Positions 29,910 to 39,416 are shown, counted from the first letter of the stretch. The stretch: DNA of 64,000 bases from Pseudomonas viridiflava (GCF_900580865.1 NZ_UTBZ01000052.1:186001-250000), one strand, 5' to 3'. Numbers and translations: made by a program. The notes: a model not told the origin generated them from the sequence alone.

Positions 29910-30786
29910 TTGCGCGCTCGCGCAACAGCGCCAGCCATGCCTGCGCCGCTTTCGACAGATACGCGCCGCGGCGCCAGATGAAGGCGATATCCCAACGCAG
30001 ATAATCCGGCGCTCGCAAGGCCAGGCGCACCACGCCTGGCCGCACCAGCCCGCGTGCGACCACGCTGGGTAACAGCACCACGCCTTGCCCGGCGGCGACC
30101 AGCGCCGCAAGAAAATCGGCCTGACCGCTACGTCCACCTTCCTTCGGCGTGAAGCCCAGTTGCTGGCACGCCTGCAGCAAGCGGTCGTTGAGCACGAAGC
30201 TGCGCTGATAGAGCAGAAAGGGCGTCTCGGCCAATTCTTCCAGACCGATCTCACCCCGCTCGGCCAGTGGATGATCCACCGGCAGCAAGGCGTCGAGTTG
30301 TTCATCGCAAAACGGCTGACAGTCGAATTGCGGATCCTTTGGCAACAGACTGCCGCCCAACTCCAGTTCACCGCTCAGCACAGCCTGCTCGATGTTGCGG
30401 CTGCCGCCCTCGAGCAACTGGATGCTGATATTCGGATAGCGCCGCCGGTATTCCGCAAACAGTTCGGCGAATAGCGCGTCGCTGCCGAGCAGTGGCAGGC
30501 CCAGGCGCAGCTCTCCACGTGCCATATGACTGAGGTCGTCCAGTTCCGCGAGCAATTCGTTGCGCAAACGCAGCATGCCCTCGGCCCGTTGCAGCACGAC
30601 GCTGCCCGCGGCGGTCAGGCGTAATTGCGAACCGAGCCGTTCGAGCAAGGGCGTGCCGAGGCTCTGCTCCAGTTGCGCGATTTGCTTGCTGACCGCTGAC
30701 TGGCTGATGTGCAGGGTTTTTGCGGCCTGGGTAAAACCGGCCTGATGCATGACTTCGACAAAACTGCGCAGCTGTTTGAATTCCAT
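29899..30786 (-). CDS. LysR-family regulator, likely controlling lrgAB
   Basis: A 295-residue LysR regulator: N-terminal HTH (FVEVMHQAGFTQAAKTLHIS...AVSKQIAQLEQSLG) and a periplasmic-binding-type effector domain from ~90. It is divergent from lrgA across a 95-base gap, the usual place for a LysR operator. In related bacteria a CidR/YwbI-type LysR controls these holin-like genes in response to acetate or weak acids; the effector here is inferred. The 3' end overlaps the flavodoxin gene by 11 bases. Confidence 0.9.
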   Translation of the reverse strand: MEFKQLRSFVEVMHQAGFTQAAKTLHISQSAVSKQIAQLEQSLGTPLLERLGSQLRLTAAGSVVLQRAEGMLRLRNELLAELDDLSHMARGELRLGLPLLGSDALFAELFAEYRRRYPNISIQLLEGGSRNIEQAVLSGELELGGSLLPKDPQFDCQPFCDEQLDALLPVDHPLAERGEIGLEELAETPFLLYQRSFVLNDRLLQACQQLGFTPKEGGRSGQADFLAALVAAGQGVVLLPSVVARGLVRPGVVRLALRAPDYLRWDIAFIWRRGAYLSKAAQAWLALLRERAISP

Positions 30787-30881
30787 TGCCTGATTCCATT
30801 CTGGAATGGCTTTGAGTCTAACAATTCGCTTCGGGGATAGCAGAGCGCTTCGTAAAATAAGTGCCTGTCAGGAGCAAAATC

Positions 30882-31268
30882 ATGAACGCCGTCACCCTCA
30901 AACATCTGTCTCGCTTAGTCGTCGAACTCGCCGTATTGCTCGGTCTCTACCTGATCGGCTGCCAACTGGCGGCTTGGCTCGCGTGGCCTATCCCGGGTGG
31001 CGTCATCGGTATGGCGCTGTTGCTGCTGGCATTTGCCTTTGGCTGGGTCAAACCGGCAGCCCTGCAATTGGGCGCGGGACTGCTGATGGCCGAGATGTTG
31101 TTGTTCTTCATCCCGGCGCTGATGAGTCTGCTCGACTACGGCGCGCTGTTGCGCAATGACGGCTGGCGGATTCTGTTGGTGATCGCCGCCAGCACCTTGA
31201 TGGTGATGCTGGTAACCGCCTTCACCGTCGAACTTGCGGTGCGCATGAGGCGGTCCCATGAAGCTTGA
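30882..31268 (+). CDS. lrgA: LrgA/CidA-family holin-like membrane protein
   Basis: A 128-residue inner-membrane protein with four hydrophobic segments (about 16-36, 40-58, 67-85 and 97-117). The family signature IPGGVIGMALLLLAF and the ALLRNDGWRI turn are present. I chose ATG 30882 with AGGAG 8 bases upstream. LrgA/CidA proteins form holin-like oligomers affecting autolysis, murein hydrolase activity and possibly pyruvate movement. Its end overlaps lrgB by 11 bases. Confidence 0.92.
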   Translation: MNAVTLKHLSRLVVELAVLLGLYLIGCQLAAWLAWPIPGGVIGMALLLLAFAFGWVKPAALQLGAGLLMAEMLLFFIPALMSLLDYGALLRNDGWRILLVIAASTLMVMLVTAFTVELAVRMRRSHEA

Positions 31269-31944
31269 GTGGATGCCGATGTTCTGGCTGGCCTTCACCC
31301 TGTTGGCGTATCTGTTCAGCCGCTGGTTGTATCGGCGCACCGGGCGCTACGTCTTGTCACCACTGATTCTGGTGCCGGCGTTGCTGCTGGCGCTCGCCGT
31401 GCCCCTGCACACCGCCTATGCCGAGTATTCCAGCAACACCCACTGGCTGATGTTGGTGCTGGGCCCGGTCACCGTGGCTTTCGCCGTGCCGATCTGGCAG
31501 CAGCGCCGTTTGTTGATGCGGCACTGGTCGGCACTGCTGCTGGGCATGATTGCCGGTAGTGCGGCGTCGATCGGCACGTCCTTCGGATTGGCCAGGGCGC
31601 TGGCGCTCGACAGTTCGGTAACGATGTCACTGGTGCCGCGCTCGATCACCACACCGTTTGCCATGCCGCTGGCGCAGGATCTCGGTGGCGTGCCGGAGTT
31701 GACGGCAGTCTTCGTGATGTTCACGGGTGTGTTCGGCGCGATGTTCGGCGGCGTGCTGTTGAAGTGGTTGCCGCTGCGCAGTGCCTTGGCCCGCGGTGCG
31801 TTGTTCGGAGTTGGCGCGCACGGTGCCGGGGTCAGCCGGGCCCATGAAGTGGGGGGCGAAGAAGGCTCCGTCGCCGGGCTGGTGATGGTGCTTACCGGTT
31901 TGCTGAATCTATTCGCTGCACCTTTGTTGGCGTCGGTGCTTTGA
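31258..31944 (+). CDS. lrgB: LrgB/CidB-family membrane protein
   Basis: A 228-residue membrane protein with about six to eight hydrophobic segments. Family marks: LSPLILVPALLLALA, a conserved YAEYSSNTHWLMLVLGPVTVAFAVP region (seen in part), PRSITTPFAMPLA, and GVGAHGAGVSRAHEVGG. It is the usual partner of LrgA and translationally coupled to it. Role: partner of the holin-like protein in cell-lysis control or in export of small metabolites. Confidence 0.92.
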   Translation: MKLEWMPMFWLAFTLLAYLFSRWLYRRTGRYVLSPLILVPALLLALAVPLHTAYAEYSSNTHWLMLVLGPVTVAFAVPIWQQRRLLMRHWSALLLGMIAGSAASIGTSFGLARALALDSSVTMSLVPRSITTPFAMPLAQDLGGVPELTAVFVMFTGVFGAMFGGVLLKWLPLRSALARGALFGVGAHGAGVSRAHEVGGEEGSVAGLVMVLTGLLNLFAAPLLASVL

Positions 31945-32075
31945 CATGGATCCAAGCTGTTTGCATGGCTGACCCGGTCAGTCATCAAGCTGGCTGCCAA
32001 TGCAACTACGCGATTGCCTGCACATGACTAGACTGCTGTCACGTGCAGAACAATAAGAACGCAGAGGTGCATACA

Positions 32076-32858
32076 GTGAGCGTAGCCCCCGTCCAATCGT
32101 CCCTTAATGTCAAAGACCAGGTCAGTGCTGCGGAATGGCAGACCCGAGTCGATCTCGCCGCTTGTTATCGTCTGGTCGCCGCCCATGGCTGGGATGATCT
32201 GATCTTCACCCATATTTCCGCCAAGGTCCCGGACACTGAAGACTTCCTGATCAACCCGTTCGGTCTGATGTTCCATGAGATCACCGCCTCCAGCCTGGTG
32301 AAAGTCGATCAGGCCGGCAACAAACTCATGGACAGCCCATACGAGATCAACCCCGCCGGCTACACCATCCACAGCGCCGTGCACGAAGTGCGGCACGACG
32401 TGGTTTGCGTGCTGCATACGCACACCGCTTCCGGTGTCGCGGTGTCGGCGCAAAAGCAGGGCGTGTTGCCGATCAGCCAGCAGTCACTGTTCGTGCTGTC
32501 GAGCCTGGCCTATCACGCTTATGAGGGCGTGGCGCTCAACCACGAAGAGAAGGCGCGCCTTCAGGCTGATTTGGGCGAGAACAATTTCCTGATGCTGCAC
32601 AACCACGGTCTGCTGACCTGTGGCGGCACCATCGCCGATACCTTTCTGATGATGTTCACCTTCCAGCGCGCCTGCGACATTCAGGTCATGGCGCAAACCG
32701 GTGGCGCGGAACTCATCGCCATCGAATCGCAGATTCTGGCAGGCGCCAAAGCGATGATCGCCGGCGTCACCAAAAGTGCTCAAGGCATGGGTGGCGCGCT
32801 GGCCTGGCCGGCGTTGCTGCGCAAACTCGATAAACAAGACCCCGGATATAAACTCTAA
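32076..32858 (+). CDS. Class II aldolase/adducin family protein
   Basis: A 260-residue class II aldolase/adducin-domain protein. I prefer the GTG at 32076 with AGAGG 9 bases upstream; another GTG lies at 32043. Metal-site features: LVAAHGWDDLIFTHISAKVP, VCVLHTHTASGVAVSA with the His pair and LMLHNHGLLTCGGT with a further His. Substrates of this subgroup are poorly known (no clear fuculose or ribulose phosphate pocket). Its stop overlaps the hydrolase ATG (TAATG), so the two are co-expressed. Confidence 0.88.
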   Translation: MSVAPVQSSLNVKDQVSAAEWQTRVDLAACYRLVAAHGWDDLIFTHISAKVPDTEDFLINPFGLMFHEITASSLVKVDQAGNKLMDSPYEINPAGYTIHSAVHEVRHDVVCVLHTHTASGVAVSAQKQGVLPISQQSLFVLSSLAYHAYEGVALNHEEKARLQADLGENNFLMLHNHGLLTCGGTIADTFLMMFTFQRACDIQVMAQTGGAELIAIESQILAGAKAMIAGVTKSAQGMGGALAWPALLRKLDKQDPGYKL

Positions 32859-33760
32859 TGCCTCTTGCCGAGATTCCTCTGTGTGTCTGGCGCAAACGCA
32901 GCCAGACGTTTGTCTTTCGTGGCCAGTCGATCCGTTACTGGACGGCGGGGCAGGGTGAGCCACTGCTACTGATCCACGGCTTCCCGACCGCCAGTTGGGA
33001 TTGGCATTACCTGTGGCAACCACTGGCCCAGCGTTATCGCGTGATCGCCTGCGACATGCTCGGTTTTGGCGATTCAGCGAAACCGCTCAATCACACGTAC
33101 AGCCTGCTGGAACAGGCTGATCTGCAACAGGCGTTGCTCGCACATCTGCAGGTCGAACAACCGGTGCATGTGCTGGCGCATGATTACGGTGACAGCGTTG
33201 CGCAGGAACTGCTCGCCCGCCATTACGAAGACAAGATCGACGTGGCCAGTTGCGTGTTTCTCAATGGTGGGCTGTTTCCGGAAACCCATCGCCCGGTGCT
33301 GATGCAGAAATTGCTGCTCAGCCCACTGGGCTGGATGATCGGCCGTGCGTTCACCCGCGATGCTCTGGTGAAAAGCTTCCGGCAGATCTTCGGTGCGCAA
33401 ACCCGGCCGAGCGAAAGTGAACTGGACGATTTCTGGAGTCTGGTCGACAGCAACCGCGGGCCACGGATCATGCACAAATTGATCAGCTATATTCCCGAGC
33501 GCCGGGTGCAGCGTGATCGCTGGGTAACGGCGATGCAGCGCGGTGAGGTGCCGTTGCGGGTGATCGATGGCGAAGTCGATCCGATTTCCGGGGCACACAT
33601 GGTCGAGCGTTACCGTGAATTGATCGCCGATGCGGATACAGTGCTGTTGCCGGGTATTGGTCACTACCCGCAAACCGAAGCGCCGGTGCAGGTGCTTAAG
33701 CACTATCTGGAATTTCGCGAACGCCAAGTGCTGCCGCCACGCAAAGTGGCCTGTTCTTGA
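32858..33760 (+). CDS. Alpha/beta hydrolase (epoxide hydrolase/dehalogenase-like)
   Basis: A 300-residue alpha/beta hydrolase. The oxyanion motif HGFPTASWDW precedes the nucleophile elbow HDYGDSVAQ, where Asp (not Ser) is the likely nucleophile, as in epoxide hydrolases and haloalkane dehalogenases. The catalytic His is in GIGHYPQTEAP. A lid domain covers residues ~140-220. It is coupled to the class II aldolase gene upstream, so both may serve one small catabolic step. Substrate unknown. Confidence 0.87.
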   Translation: MPLAEIPLCVWRKRSQTFVFRGQSIRYWTAGQGEPLLLIHGFPTASWDWHYLWQPLAQRYRVIACDMLGFGDSAKPLNHTYSLLEQADLQQALLAHLQVEQPVHVLAHDYGDSVAQELLARHYEDKIDVASCVFLNGGLFPETHRPVLMQKLLLSPLGWMIGRAFTRDALVKSFRQIFGAQTRPSESELDDFWSLVDSNRGPRIMHKLISYIPERRVQRDRWVTAMQRGEVPLRVIDGEVDPISGAHMVERYRELIADADTVLLPGIGHYPQTEAPVQVLKHYLEFRERQVLPPRKVACS

Positions 33761-33761
33761 A

Positions 33762-33836
33762 GATCAAAAGATCGCAGCCTTCGGCAGCTCCTACACCGAT
33801 CCCCTGTAGAAGCTGCCGAAGGCTGCGATCTTTTGC
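33762..33836. repeat. REP-type palindrome (GCTGCGATC family)
   Basis: Inverted arms GATCGCAGCCTTCGGCAGCT (33770-33789) and its near-exact inverse, separated by a short centre; it lies after the hydrolase gene. Confidence 0.9.
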
Positions 33837-33957
33837 TTTTCAAACCTGACTATCCCCCAACCTTATCGCACACCATTCAGGCCCAGCCCTGTTCGTTGTG
33901 ACACCACGCCCTGTGCCTGACACTCGGGATCAATACTGGCCTGCTGGAGTTGCTGCG

Positions 33958-34869
33958 ATGAATGAGTCTGTGCGTTTCGAAGATAAAGTAGTCATCGTCA
34001 CCGGAGCCGGTGGGGGCCTCGGACGCGCCCACGCATTGCTGTTTGCCAGACAGGGCGCCAGGGTGCTGGTCAACGACCTCGGCGGCTCGACGCAGGGCGA
34101 GGGTGCCAATGCGTCCGCTGCCGACCGCGTCGTCGCAGAAATCCGCGAAGCCGGCGGCACTGCCGAAGCCAACCACGACTCGGTCACCGACGGTGACAAA
34201 CTGGTGCAGAACGCCCTCGATGTCTTTGGCCGCGTCGACGTAGTGGTCAACAACGCCGGCATCCTGCGCGACAAGACTTTCCACAAAATGGACGACGCCG
34301 ACTGGGATCTGGTGTACCGCGTCCACGTCGAAGGCGCCTACAAAGTCACCCGCGCCGCATGGCCGCACCTGCGTGAGCAAAACTATGGCCGAGTGATCTT
34401 CACCGCCTCCACCTCCGGCATCTACGGCAACTTCGGCCAGTCCAACTACGGCATGGCCAAACTGGGTCTCTACGGTTTGACCCGCACCCTGGCCATCGAA
34501 GGTCGCAAGAACAACATCCTGGTCAACGCCATCGCGCCTACCGGCGGCACGCGCATGACCGAAGGCCTGATCCCGCCGCAAGTGTTCGAGCAATTGAAGC
34601 CGGAGCTGGTCAGTCCGCTGGTGGTGTATCTGGCCAGCGAGCAATGCCAGGAGACTTCCGGGTTGTTCGAGGTCGGTGGCGGCTGGATGGGCAAGGTACG
34701 CTGGGAGCGCAGCCTCGGTGCAGGGTTTGATCCACGAGTGGGCTTCTCGCCGGAGGATGTCGCGGCGCACTGGCAGCAGATTTGCGATTTCGAAGGCGCG
34801 GCGCATCCGAAGGACAATATTGAGGCGCTGAAAGAGATGATGGCGAATTTGCAGAAGTATTCGCTTTAA
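33958..34869 (+). CDS. Short-chain dehydrogenase, multifunctional-enzyme-type 3-hydroxyacyl-CoA dehydrogenase-like
   Basis: A 303-residue SDR. ATG 33958 has CTGGAG upstream and is preferred over an earlier in-frame ATG. The NAD motif TGAGGGLGRAHALLFARQGA and the catalytic SNYGMAKLGL (Tyr-x3-Lys) are intact. The long form with VRWERSLGAGFDPR resembles the dehydrogenase unit of peroxisomal multifunctional enzyme type 2, so oxidation of a hydroxyacyl-CoA or steroid is plausible. Its place after the hydrolase matches what I recall for PA3427-PA3430. Confidence 0.87.
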   Translation: MNESVRFEDKVVIVTGAGGGLGRAHALLFARQGARVLVNDLGGSTQGEGANASAADRVVAEIREAGGTAEANHDSVTDGDKLVQNALDVFGRVDVVVNNAGILRDKTFHKMDDADWDLVYRVHVEGAYKVTRAAWPHLREQNYGRVIFTASTSGIYGNFGQSNYGMAKLGLYGLTRTLAIEGRKNNILVNAIAPTGGTRMTEGLIPPQVFEQLKPELVSPLVVYLASEQCQETSGLFEVGGGWMGKVRWERSLGAGFDPRVGFSPEDVAAHWQQICDFEGAAHPKDNIEALKEMMANLQKYSL

Positions 34870-34917
34870 AAGACGTTTGAGCCTTGCCGCGTTCTCGATG
34901 CGGCGAGGCTCGTTCCA

Positions 34918-35541
34918 TTATTCCTTGTACCGTTTATCAATCATGAACTCCGGGATTCTCCAGTTTGGACCCGGAATGGCGACAGCCGCATTGCCCTCAG
35001 CCAATACACCCTCATGAAATAATTCCTCATGCGCTCTCCACAATTCACCGCGCGCGATGACTTCAAATCGATAACGCCCGAACAGTGTGTCGATTGAGGG
35101 AAATGCCAAACCGATAGCCAAAACTGATAACAAGTCTCTGAGATTTTCTTGCCTGACAGCTTGTTCGAGTTTTGCAATCGAACTCTTGGATCCGCTGACG
35201 CATTCAAATGCTTCCACCTCCTGTTTTTTCGCCGCGTCGATGGCCTCGTCGGTATAGCGTAATGACTCATCGTCGCTCAGTTTGAAGTCTTCAAGTGTGG
35301 CCGTATGGAGGTTATTCCAAAGGGACGGATTACTTTTGGGAATGTAGTCGTCGGCGAATCCCATCGCTCTGAATCGCTCCATCATTCGAAGTGAATAGGC
35401 ATAGAACCGTCGATCGGTATCGGTCATCTCGAGCTTGCGCTCCAGTATGGCGTCAAGACGCTTGATCATGATGAGGTCGGCTGCAGATCCTTTTCCTTCA
35501 ATTTTTGTTTCGTCTCCCTCAATAAAACTTTGCTCCAACAT
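34918..35541 (-). CDS. Hypothetical protein, low-GC orphan
   Basis: A 207-residue protein I do not recognise. It is mostly helical and charged, without signal peptide or membrane segment. The N-terminal half (IMIKRLDAILERKLEMTDTD, RRFYAYSLRMMERFRAMGF) is Met/Arg-rich; the C-terminal part ends IPGPNWRIPEFMIDKRYKE. Base composition is clearly lower in GC than its neighbours, as in 35540-35700, suggesting recent acquisition. Small acidic orphan proteins in such spots can be immunity proteins, but no partner toxin is adjacent, so this is only a possibility. Confidence 0.6.
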   Translation of the reverse strand: MLEQSFIEGDETKIEGKGSAADLIMIKRLDAILERKLEMTDTDRRFYAYSLRMMERFRAMGFADDYIPKSNPSLWNNLHTATLEDFKLSDDESLRYTDEAIDAAKKQEVEAFECVSGSKSSIAKLEQAVRQENLRDLLSVLAIGLAFPSIDTLFGRYRFEVIARGELWRAHEELFHEGVLAEGNAAVAIPGPNWRIPEFMIDKRYKE

Positions 35542-36207
35542 TCGTTTTACTCACTGCGAATTTTTCGGTTTGCGGAGCAATTAACCTACATCAGCTTTCG
35601 AACGGAAATATCTGCATCAATCGTCAGTAATGACCTGCTTGGTTGTATGAAAAATGTGGAAGGCGGTTTGATAGCTTGGCATTAAAAGATCAAAAGGATA
35701 TTTCCTACAGCAATGGGGGGCTTCCCGCTTATGCAGGTGAGGTGGGTAAAACGGCGCCCATAAAAAAGGCCGCTGCAAACGCAGCGGCCAAGGTAAGACG
35801 TTGGATCAAGGAGCTACAAATCAACGTCAGTGAACACCGGGGCGATAAACCGAACCTTCGATTCATCTGAAATCTGTCAGCAATGGCCTGAGTGACTCAA
35901 AGGCCAATGCTTCGTGCTTTACGGCGTGTCCCGTGAAAGCGCGTTCAGAATAAGGTCTTGAACATGTAGGAAAAACACCAATTCCGGACATGCACTGTTG
36001 CGGGGCATGCAACAGTCCCGTGATCCGATGCGCACCATGCGCTGCACTGATGATCCTCCATCCAGCCGATCCATGAGCGGCGCAAAGTCCCGTCCTGCAA
36101 GACCATTCATCCTTTCGAGCGACAGCACGAATACCTCCTTGGTGCGCTTATCGACCTGCTGGCGCGGCAGTAGGGTGGGGCCTTCTGTCACTCACCGGGG
36201 AAGACGC
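35542..36207. other. 666-base stretch without a supported gene
   Basis: The left part (to about 35700) is AT-rich. A minus-strand terminator lies at 35759-35785. A perfect 8-bp inverted repeat (ACTGTTGC/GCAACAGT, 35994-36016) lies about 200 bases before the DUF1302 gene and may be an operator or part of a leader. Two short open frames (35643-35870 plus, 35919-36191 minus) have no recognisable similarity. Confidence 0.5.
35759..35785 (-). terminator. Rho-independent terminator on the minus strand without a known gene
   Basis: Read on the minus strand, GGCCGCTGC-GTTT-GCAGCGGCC is a perfect 9-bp stem followed by TTTTTTAT. The plus strand has no T-run. No convincing minus-strand gene lies just upstream (35786-36200), so it may end a small RNA or be a remnant. 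Confidence 0.65.
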
Positions 36208-38001
36208 ATGACAAAAACAACAATGCGCGCCATCTTCACACCGCAGGCGCTGGCAGCCGCGGTGGCTCTGGGTTGCTGCGCCCAGGCGCAAGCGGTTGCG
36301 TTCAACATTGGCGAAATCGAGGGCACTTTTGACTCGTCGCTGTCGATCGGTGCGAGTTGGGGCATGCGCGATGCCGACAAGTCGCTGGTCGGCACGGTCA
36401 ATGGTGGTACCGGGCAATCTTCGACCGGTGATGACGGGCGTTTGAATTTCAAGAAGGGCGAGACCTTCTCGAAGATCTTCAAAGGCATTCACGACCTCGA
36501 ACTAAAGTACGGCGACACTGGTGTCTTCGTGCGCGGCAAGTACTGGTATGACTTCGAGCTGAAGGACGAGGACCGCGAGTTCAAGCCGATCAGCGACAGC
36601 GGCCGCAAGGAGGGGGCGAAATCTTCCGGCGCACAAATTCTCGATGCATTCGTCTATCACAACTATTCCATCGCCGATCTGCCGGGCACTGTGCGTGCGG
36701 GCAAACAGGTGGTGAGCTGGGGCGAAAGTACTTTCATCGGCAACTCGATCAACAGCATTAACCCGATCGACGTTTCAGCGTTTCGCCGCCCCGGTGCGGA
36801 GATCAAGGAAGGCCTGATTCCGGTCAACATGTTGTTTGGTTCGCAAGGCCTGACCGATCAACTGACCGTTGAAGGCTTCTATCAACTGGAATGGGACCAG
36901 ACCGTTCTCGACAACTGCGGCACTTTCTTCGGCGTCGATGTGGCGGCGGACGGTTGCAACAACGGCTACACCGTCGGCAACCCGGCAATCGCACCGTTTG
37001 TCCCGTTGACCCAGGCATTTGGCCAAGGCATTCAGGTGACGCGCGAAGGCGTGGTGATCCCGCGTGGTGGCGACCGTGATGCGCGAGATTCCGGGCAATG
37101 GGGTACGGCGTTGCGCTGGCTCGGTGACGACACCGAGTACGGTCTCTACTTCATGAACTACCACAGCCGTACGCCAGCCGTCGGCACCACCACGGCCGGT
37201 TTGTCGACGCTGGCGGCATTGCCGGGCATGGTCGGAATTGCCAACACACTGGCCCCCGGTAGCGGTTCCGGTCTGGCGCAGAGCGTGATGCTCGGACGCG
37301 GTCAGTACTACCTCGACTATCCGGAAGACATCCGTCTGTACGGCGCCAGTTTCTCCACCACCTTACCGACCGGTACCGCGTGGACCGGCGAGATCAGCTA
37401 CCGGCCCAACGCTCCGGTGCAGGTCAATACCAACGATCTGACGCTGGCGTTGCTCAACCCGATTGCGGGTGGCACGGCGTCGCCACTTGCGACGTCACCG
37501 GGAGCGGACAACAAAGGCTATCGGCGCAAGGAAGTCACGCAAATCCAGAGCACCCTCACGCACTTCTTCGATCAGGTCTGGGGCGCTCAGCGTTTGACTC
37601 TGGTCGGTGAAGCGGCGGTGGTGCGGGTCGGCGGTCTGGAGTCGCGCGACAAGCTGCGTTATGGCCGCGACTCGGTTTACGGGCAGTACGGTTTCGGCGG
37701 CGACACCGACGGTTTCGTCACCTCGACCTCGTGGGGCTACCGCGCCCGGGCGATCCTCGATTACGCCAACGTGATCGGCGGGATCAACCTCAAACCCAAC
37801 CTGTCGTGGTCGCATGACGTTGCCGGTTACGGCCCCAACGGGCTGTTCAACGAAGGCGCGAAAGCGATCAGCGTCGGTGTCGATGCCGACTACCGCAACA
37901 CCTACACCGCGAGCCTCAGTTACACCGACTTTTTCGGTGGCGACTACAACGTCCTCGAAGACCGTGACTTCGTGGCACTGAGCTTCGGCGTGAACTTCTG
38001 A
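36208..38001 (+). CDS. DUF1302 outer-membrane-type protein
   Basis: A 597-residue protein. The frame opens at 35998 but the ATG at 36208 gives a proper signal peptide (AIFTPQALAAAVALGCC, cleavage near AQA) with GGGGAAG upstream. The DUF1302 family begins with FNIGEIEGTFDSSLSIGASWG and is predicted to be an outer-membrane beta-barrel; the C-terminus ends in the aromatic VNF. It is usually paired with a DUF1329 protein, here 23 bases downstream, and is often found in steroid, terpene or lipid-related gene sets. Function is not known experimentally to me. Confidence 0.88.
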   Translation: MTKTTMRAIFTPQALAAAVALGCCAQAQAVAFNIGEIEGTFDSSLSIGASWGMRDADKSLVGTVNGGTGQSSTGDDGRLNFKKGETFSKIFKGIHDLELKYGDTGVFVRGKYWYDFELKDEDREFKPISDSGRKEGAKSSGAQILDAFVYHNYSIADLPGTVRAGKQVVSWGESTFIGNSINSINPIDVSAFRRPGAEIKEGLIPVNMLFGSQGLTDQLTVEGFYQLEWDQTVLDNCGTFFGVDVAADGCNNGYTVGNPAIAPFVPLTQAFGQGIQVTREGVVIPRGGDRDARDSGQWGTALRWLGDDTEYGLYFMNYHSRTPAVGTTTAGLSTLAALPGMVGIANTLAPGSGSGLAQSVMLGRGQYYLDYPEDIRLYGASFSTTLPTGTAWTGEISYRPNAPVQVNTNDLTLALLNPIAGGTASPLATSPGADNKGYRRKEVTQIQSTLTHFFDQVWGAQRLTLVGEAAVVRVGGLESRDKLRYGRDSVYGQYGFGGDTDGFVTSTSWGYRARAILDYANVIGGINLKPNLSWSHDVAGYGPNGLFNEGAKAISVGVDADYRNTYTASLSYTDFFGGDYNVLEDRDFVALSFGVNF

Positions 38002-38024
38002 TCTGCCCGAGAAGGATGACTGCA

Positions 38025-39392
38025 ATGCGCAAAACGATTCTGCAATGTGGTGTGCTGGCCCTGAGTCTGCTGGCAGCCAACGTGATGGCGGCGGTGTCGC
38101 CAGACGAGGCCAACAAGCTCGGCACCAGCCTGACCCCGCTGGGTGCCGAGAAGGCTGGCAATGCTGACGGTTCGATTCCGGCATGGACCGGCGGCATTCC
38201 GAAAAATGCCGGTGCGGTGGACAGCAAAGGTTTCCTCGCCGACCCGTTCGCCAATGAAAAACCGCTGTTCACCATCACCGCGGCCAACGTCGACAAGTAC
38301 AAGGACAAGCTCTCCGCTGGCCAGGTGGCGATGTTCAAACGCTACCCGGAGACCTACAAGATCCCGGTCTATCCGACCCACCGCACCGTTGCTGCACCAG
38401 CGCAAATCTACGAGTCAGCCAAACGCAGTGCGCTCAACGTGACCACCATCAACGACGGTAACGGTCTGGCCAATTTCACCGGCAATCGCTACTACGCGTT
38501 CCCGATTCCGAAGAACGGCGTCGAGGTGTTGTGGAACCACATCACCCGTTATCACGGCGGCAACGTCAAACGCATCATCACCCAGGTGACCCCGCAAACC
38601 AACGGCAGCTACACGCCGATCCGCTTCGAAGAAGAGATCGCCGTGCCGCAACTGATGAAAGATCTCGACCCGGAAAAAGCCGCCAACGTGCTGACCTTCT
38701 TCAAGCAGTCGGTGACCGCGCCGGCACGGCTGGCCGGTAACGTGCTGTTGGTGCACGAAACCCTCGATCAGGTGAAGGAGCCGCGTCTGGCGTGGATCTA
38801 CAACGCCGGGCAGCGTCGGGTTCGCCGCGCGCCGCAAGTCGCATATGACGGTCCGGGCACGGCGGCCGATGGCCTGCGCACCTCGGACAACTTCGACATG
38901 TTCTCCGGCGCACCGGATCGCTATGACTGGAAACTGGTCGGCAAGAAGGAAATGTACATCCCGTACAACAGCTACAAACTCGATTCGCCGAGCCTCAAGT
39001 ACGACGACATCGTCAAGGCCGGGCATATCAATCAGGACCTGACGCGTTATGAATTGCACCGTGTCTGGGAAGTGATCGGTACGGTGAAGCCCAACGAGCG
39101 GCACATCTACGCCAAGCGTCACATGTACATCGATGAAGACAGCTGGCAGGTGGCGCTCGCTGACCACTATGACGGTCGCGGACAGCTGTGGCGCGTCGCC
39201 GAAGGTCACTCTGAATATCACTACGAGCATCAGGCACAGGCTTACACGCTCGAAGCGCTCTACGACATCATCGCCGGTCGCTACATTGCCCTGGGGATGA
39301 AGAACGAAGAGAAGCACAGTTATATATTCGACTTCGAAGCCAAGGCTGCCGACTACACCCCATCGGCCTTGCGCGCAGAGGGAGTGCGGTAA
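38025..39392 (+). CDS. DUF1329 periplasmic protein
   Basis: A 455-residue protein from ATG 38025 (GAAGGA at optimal spacing; an ATG at 38016 lies inside that site). Signal peptide MRKTILQCGVLALSLLAANV, cleaved after VMA. DUF1329 marks: LGTSLTPLGAEKAGNADGSI at the mature N-terminus, then AWIYNAGQRRVRRAP and MYIPYNSYKL. The fold is related to lipoprotein-carrier LolA/LolB-type barrels, so with the DUF1302 barrel it may move a lipid-like compound across the envelope. A terminator follows. Confidence 0.88.
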   Translation: MRKTILQCGVLALSLLAANVMAAVSPDEANKLGTSLTPLGAEKAGNADGSIPAWTGGIPKNAGAVDSKGFLADPFANEKPLFTITAANVDKYKDKLSAGQVAMFKRYPETYKIPVYPTHRTVAAPAQIYESAKRSALNVTTINDGNGLANFTGNRYYAFPIPKNGVEVLWNHITRYHGGNVKRIITQVTPQTNGSYTPIRFEEEIAVPQLMKDLDPEKAANVLTFFKQSVTAPARLAGNVLLVHETLDQVKEPRLAWIYNAGQRRVRRAPQVAYDGPGTAADGLRTSDNFDMFSGAPDRYDWKLVGKKEMYIPYNSYKLDSPSLKYDDIVKAGHINQDLTRYELHRVWEVIGTVKPNERHIYAKRHMYIDEDSWQVALADHYDGRGQLWRVAEGHSEYHYEHQAQAYTLEALYDIIAGRYIALGMKNEEKHSYIFDFEAKAADYTPSALRAEGVR

Positions 39393-39416
39393 CTGTTTTG
39401 ATACAATGGCAAGGCA

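Noticed and set aside
35643..35870. 75-residue open frame with TTG start
   Set aside because: No similarity, no ribosome site, and it runs through the strong minus-strand terminator hairpin.
35919..36191. 90-residue minus-strand open frame
   Set aside because: No recognisable domain and it overlaps the DUF1302 leader; kept only as part of the unexplained gap.
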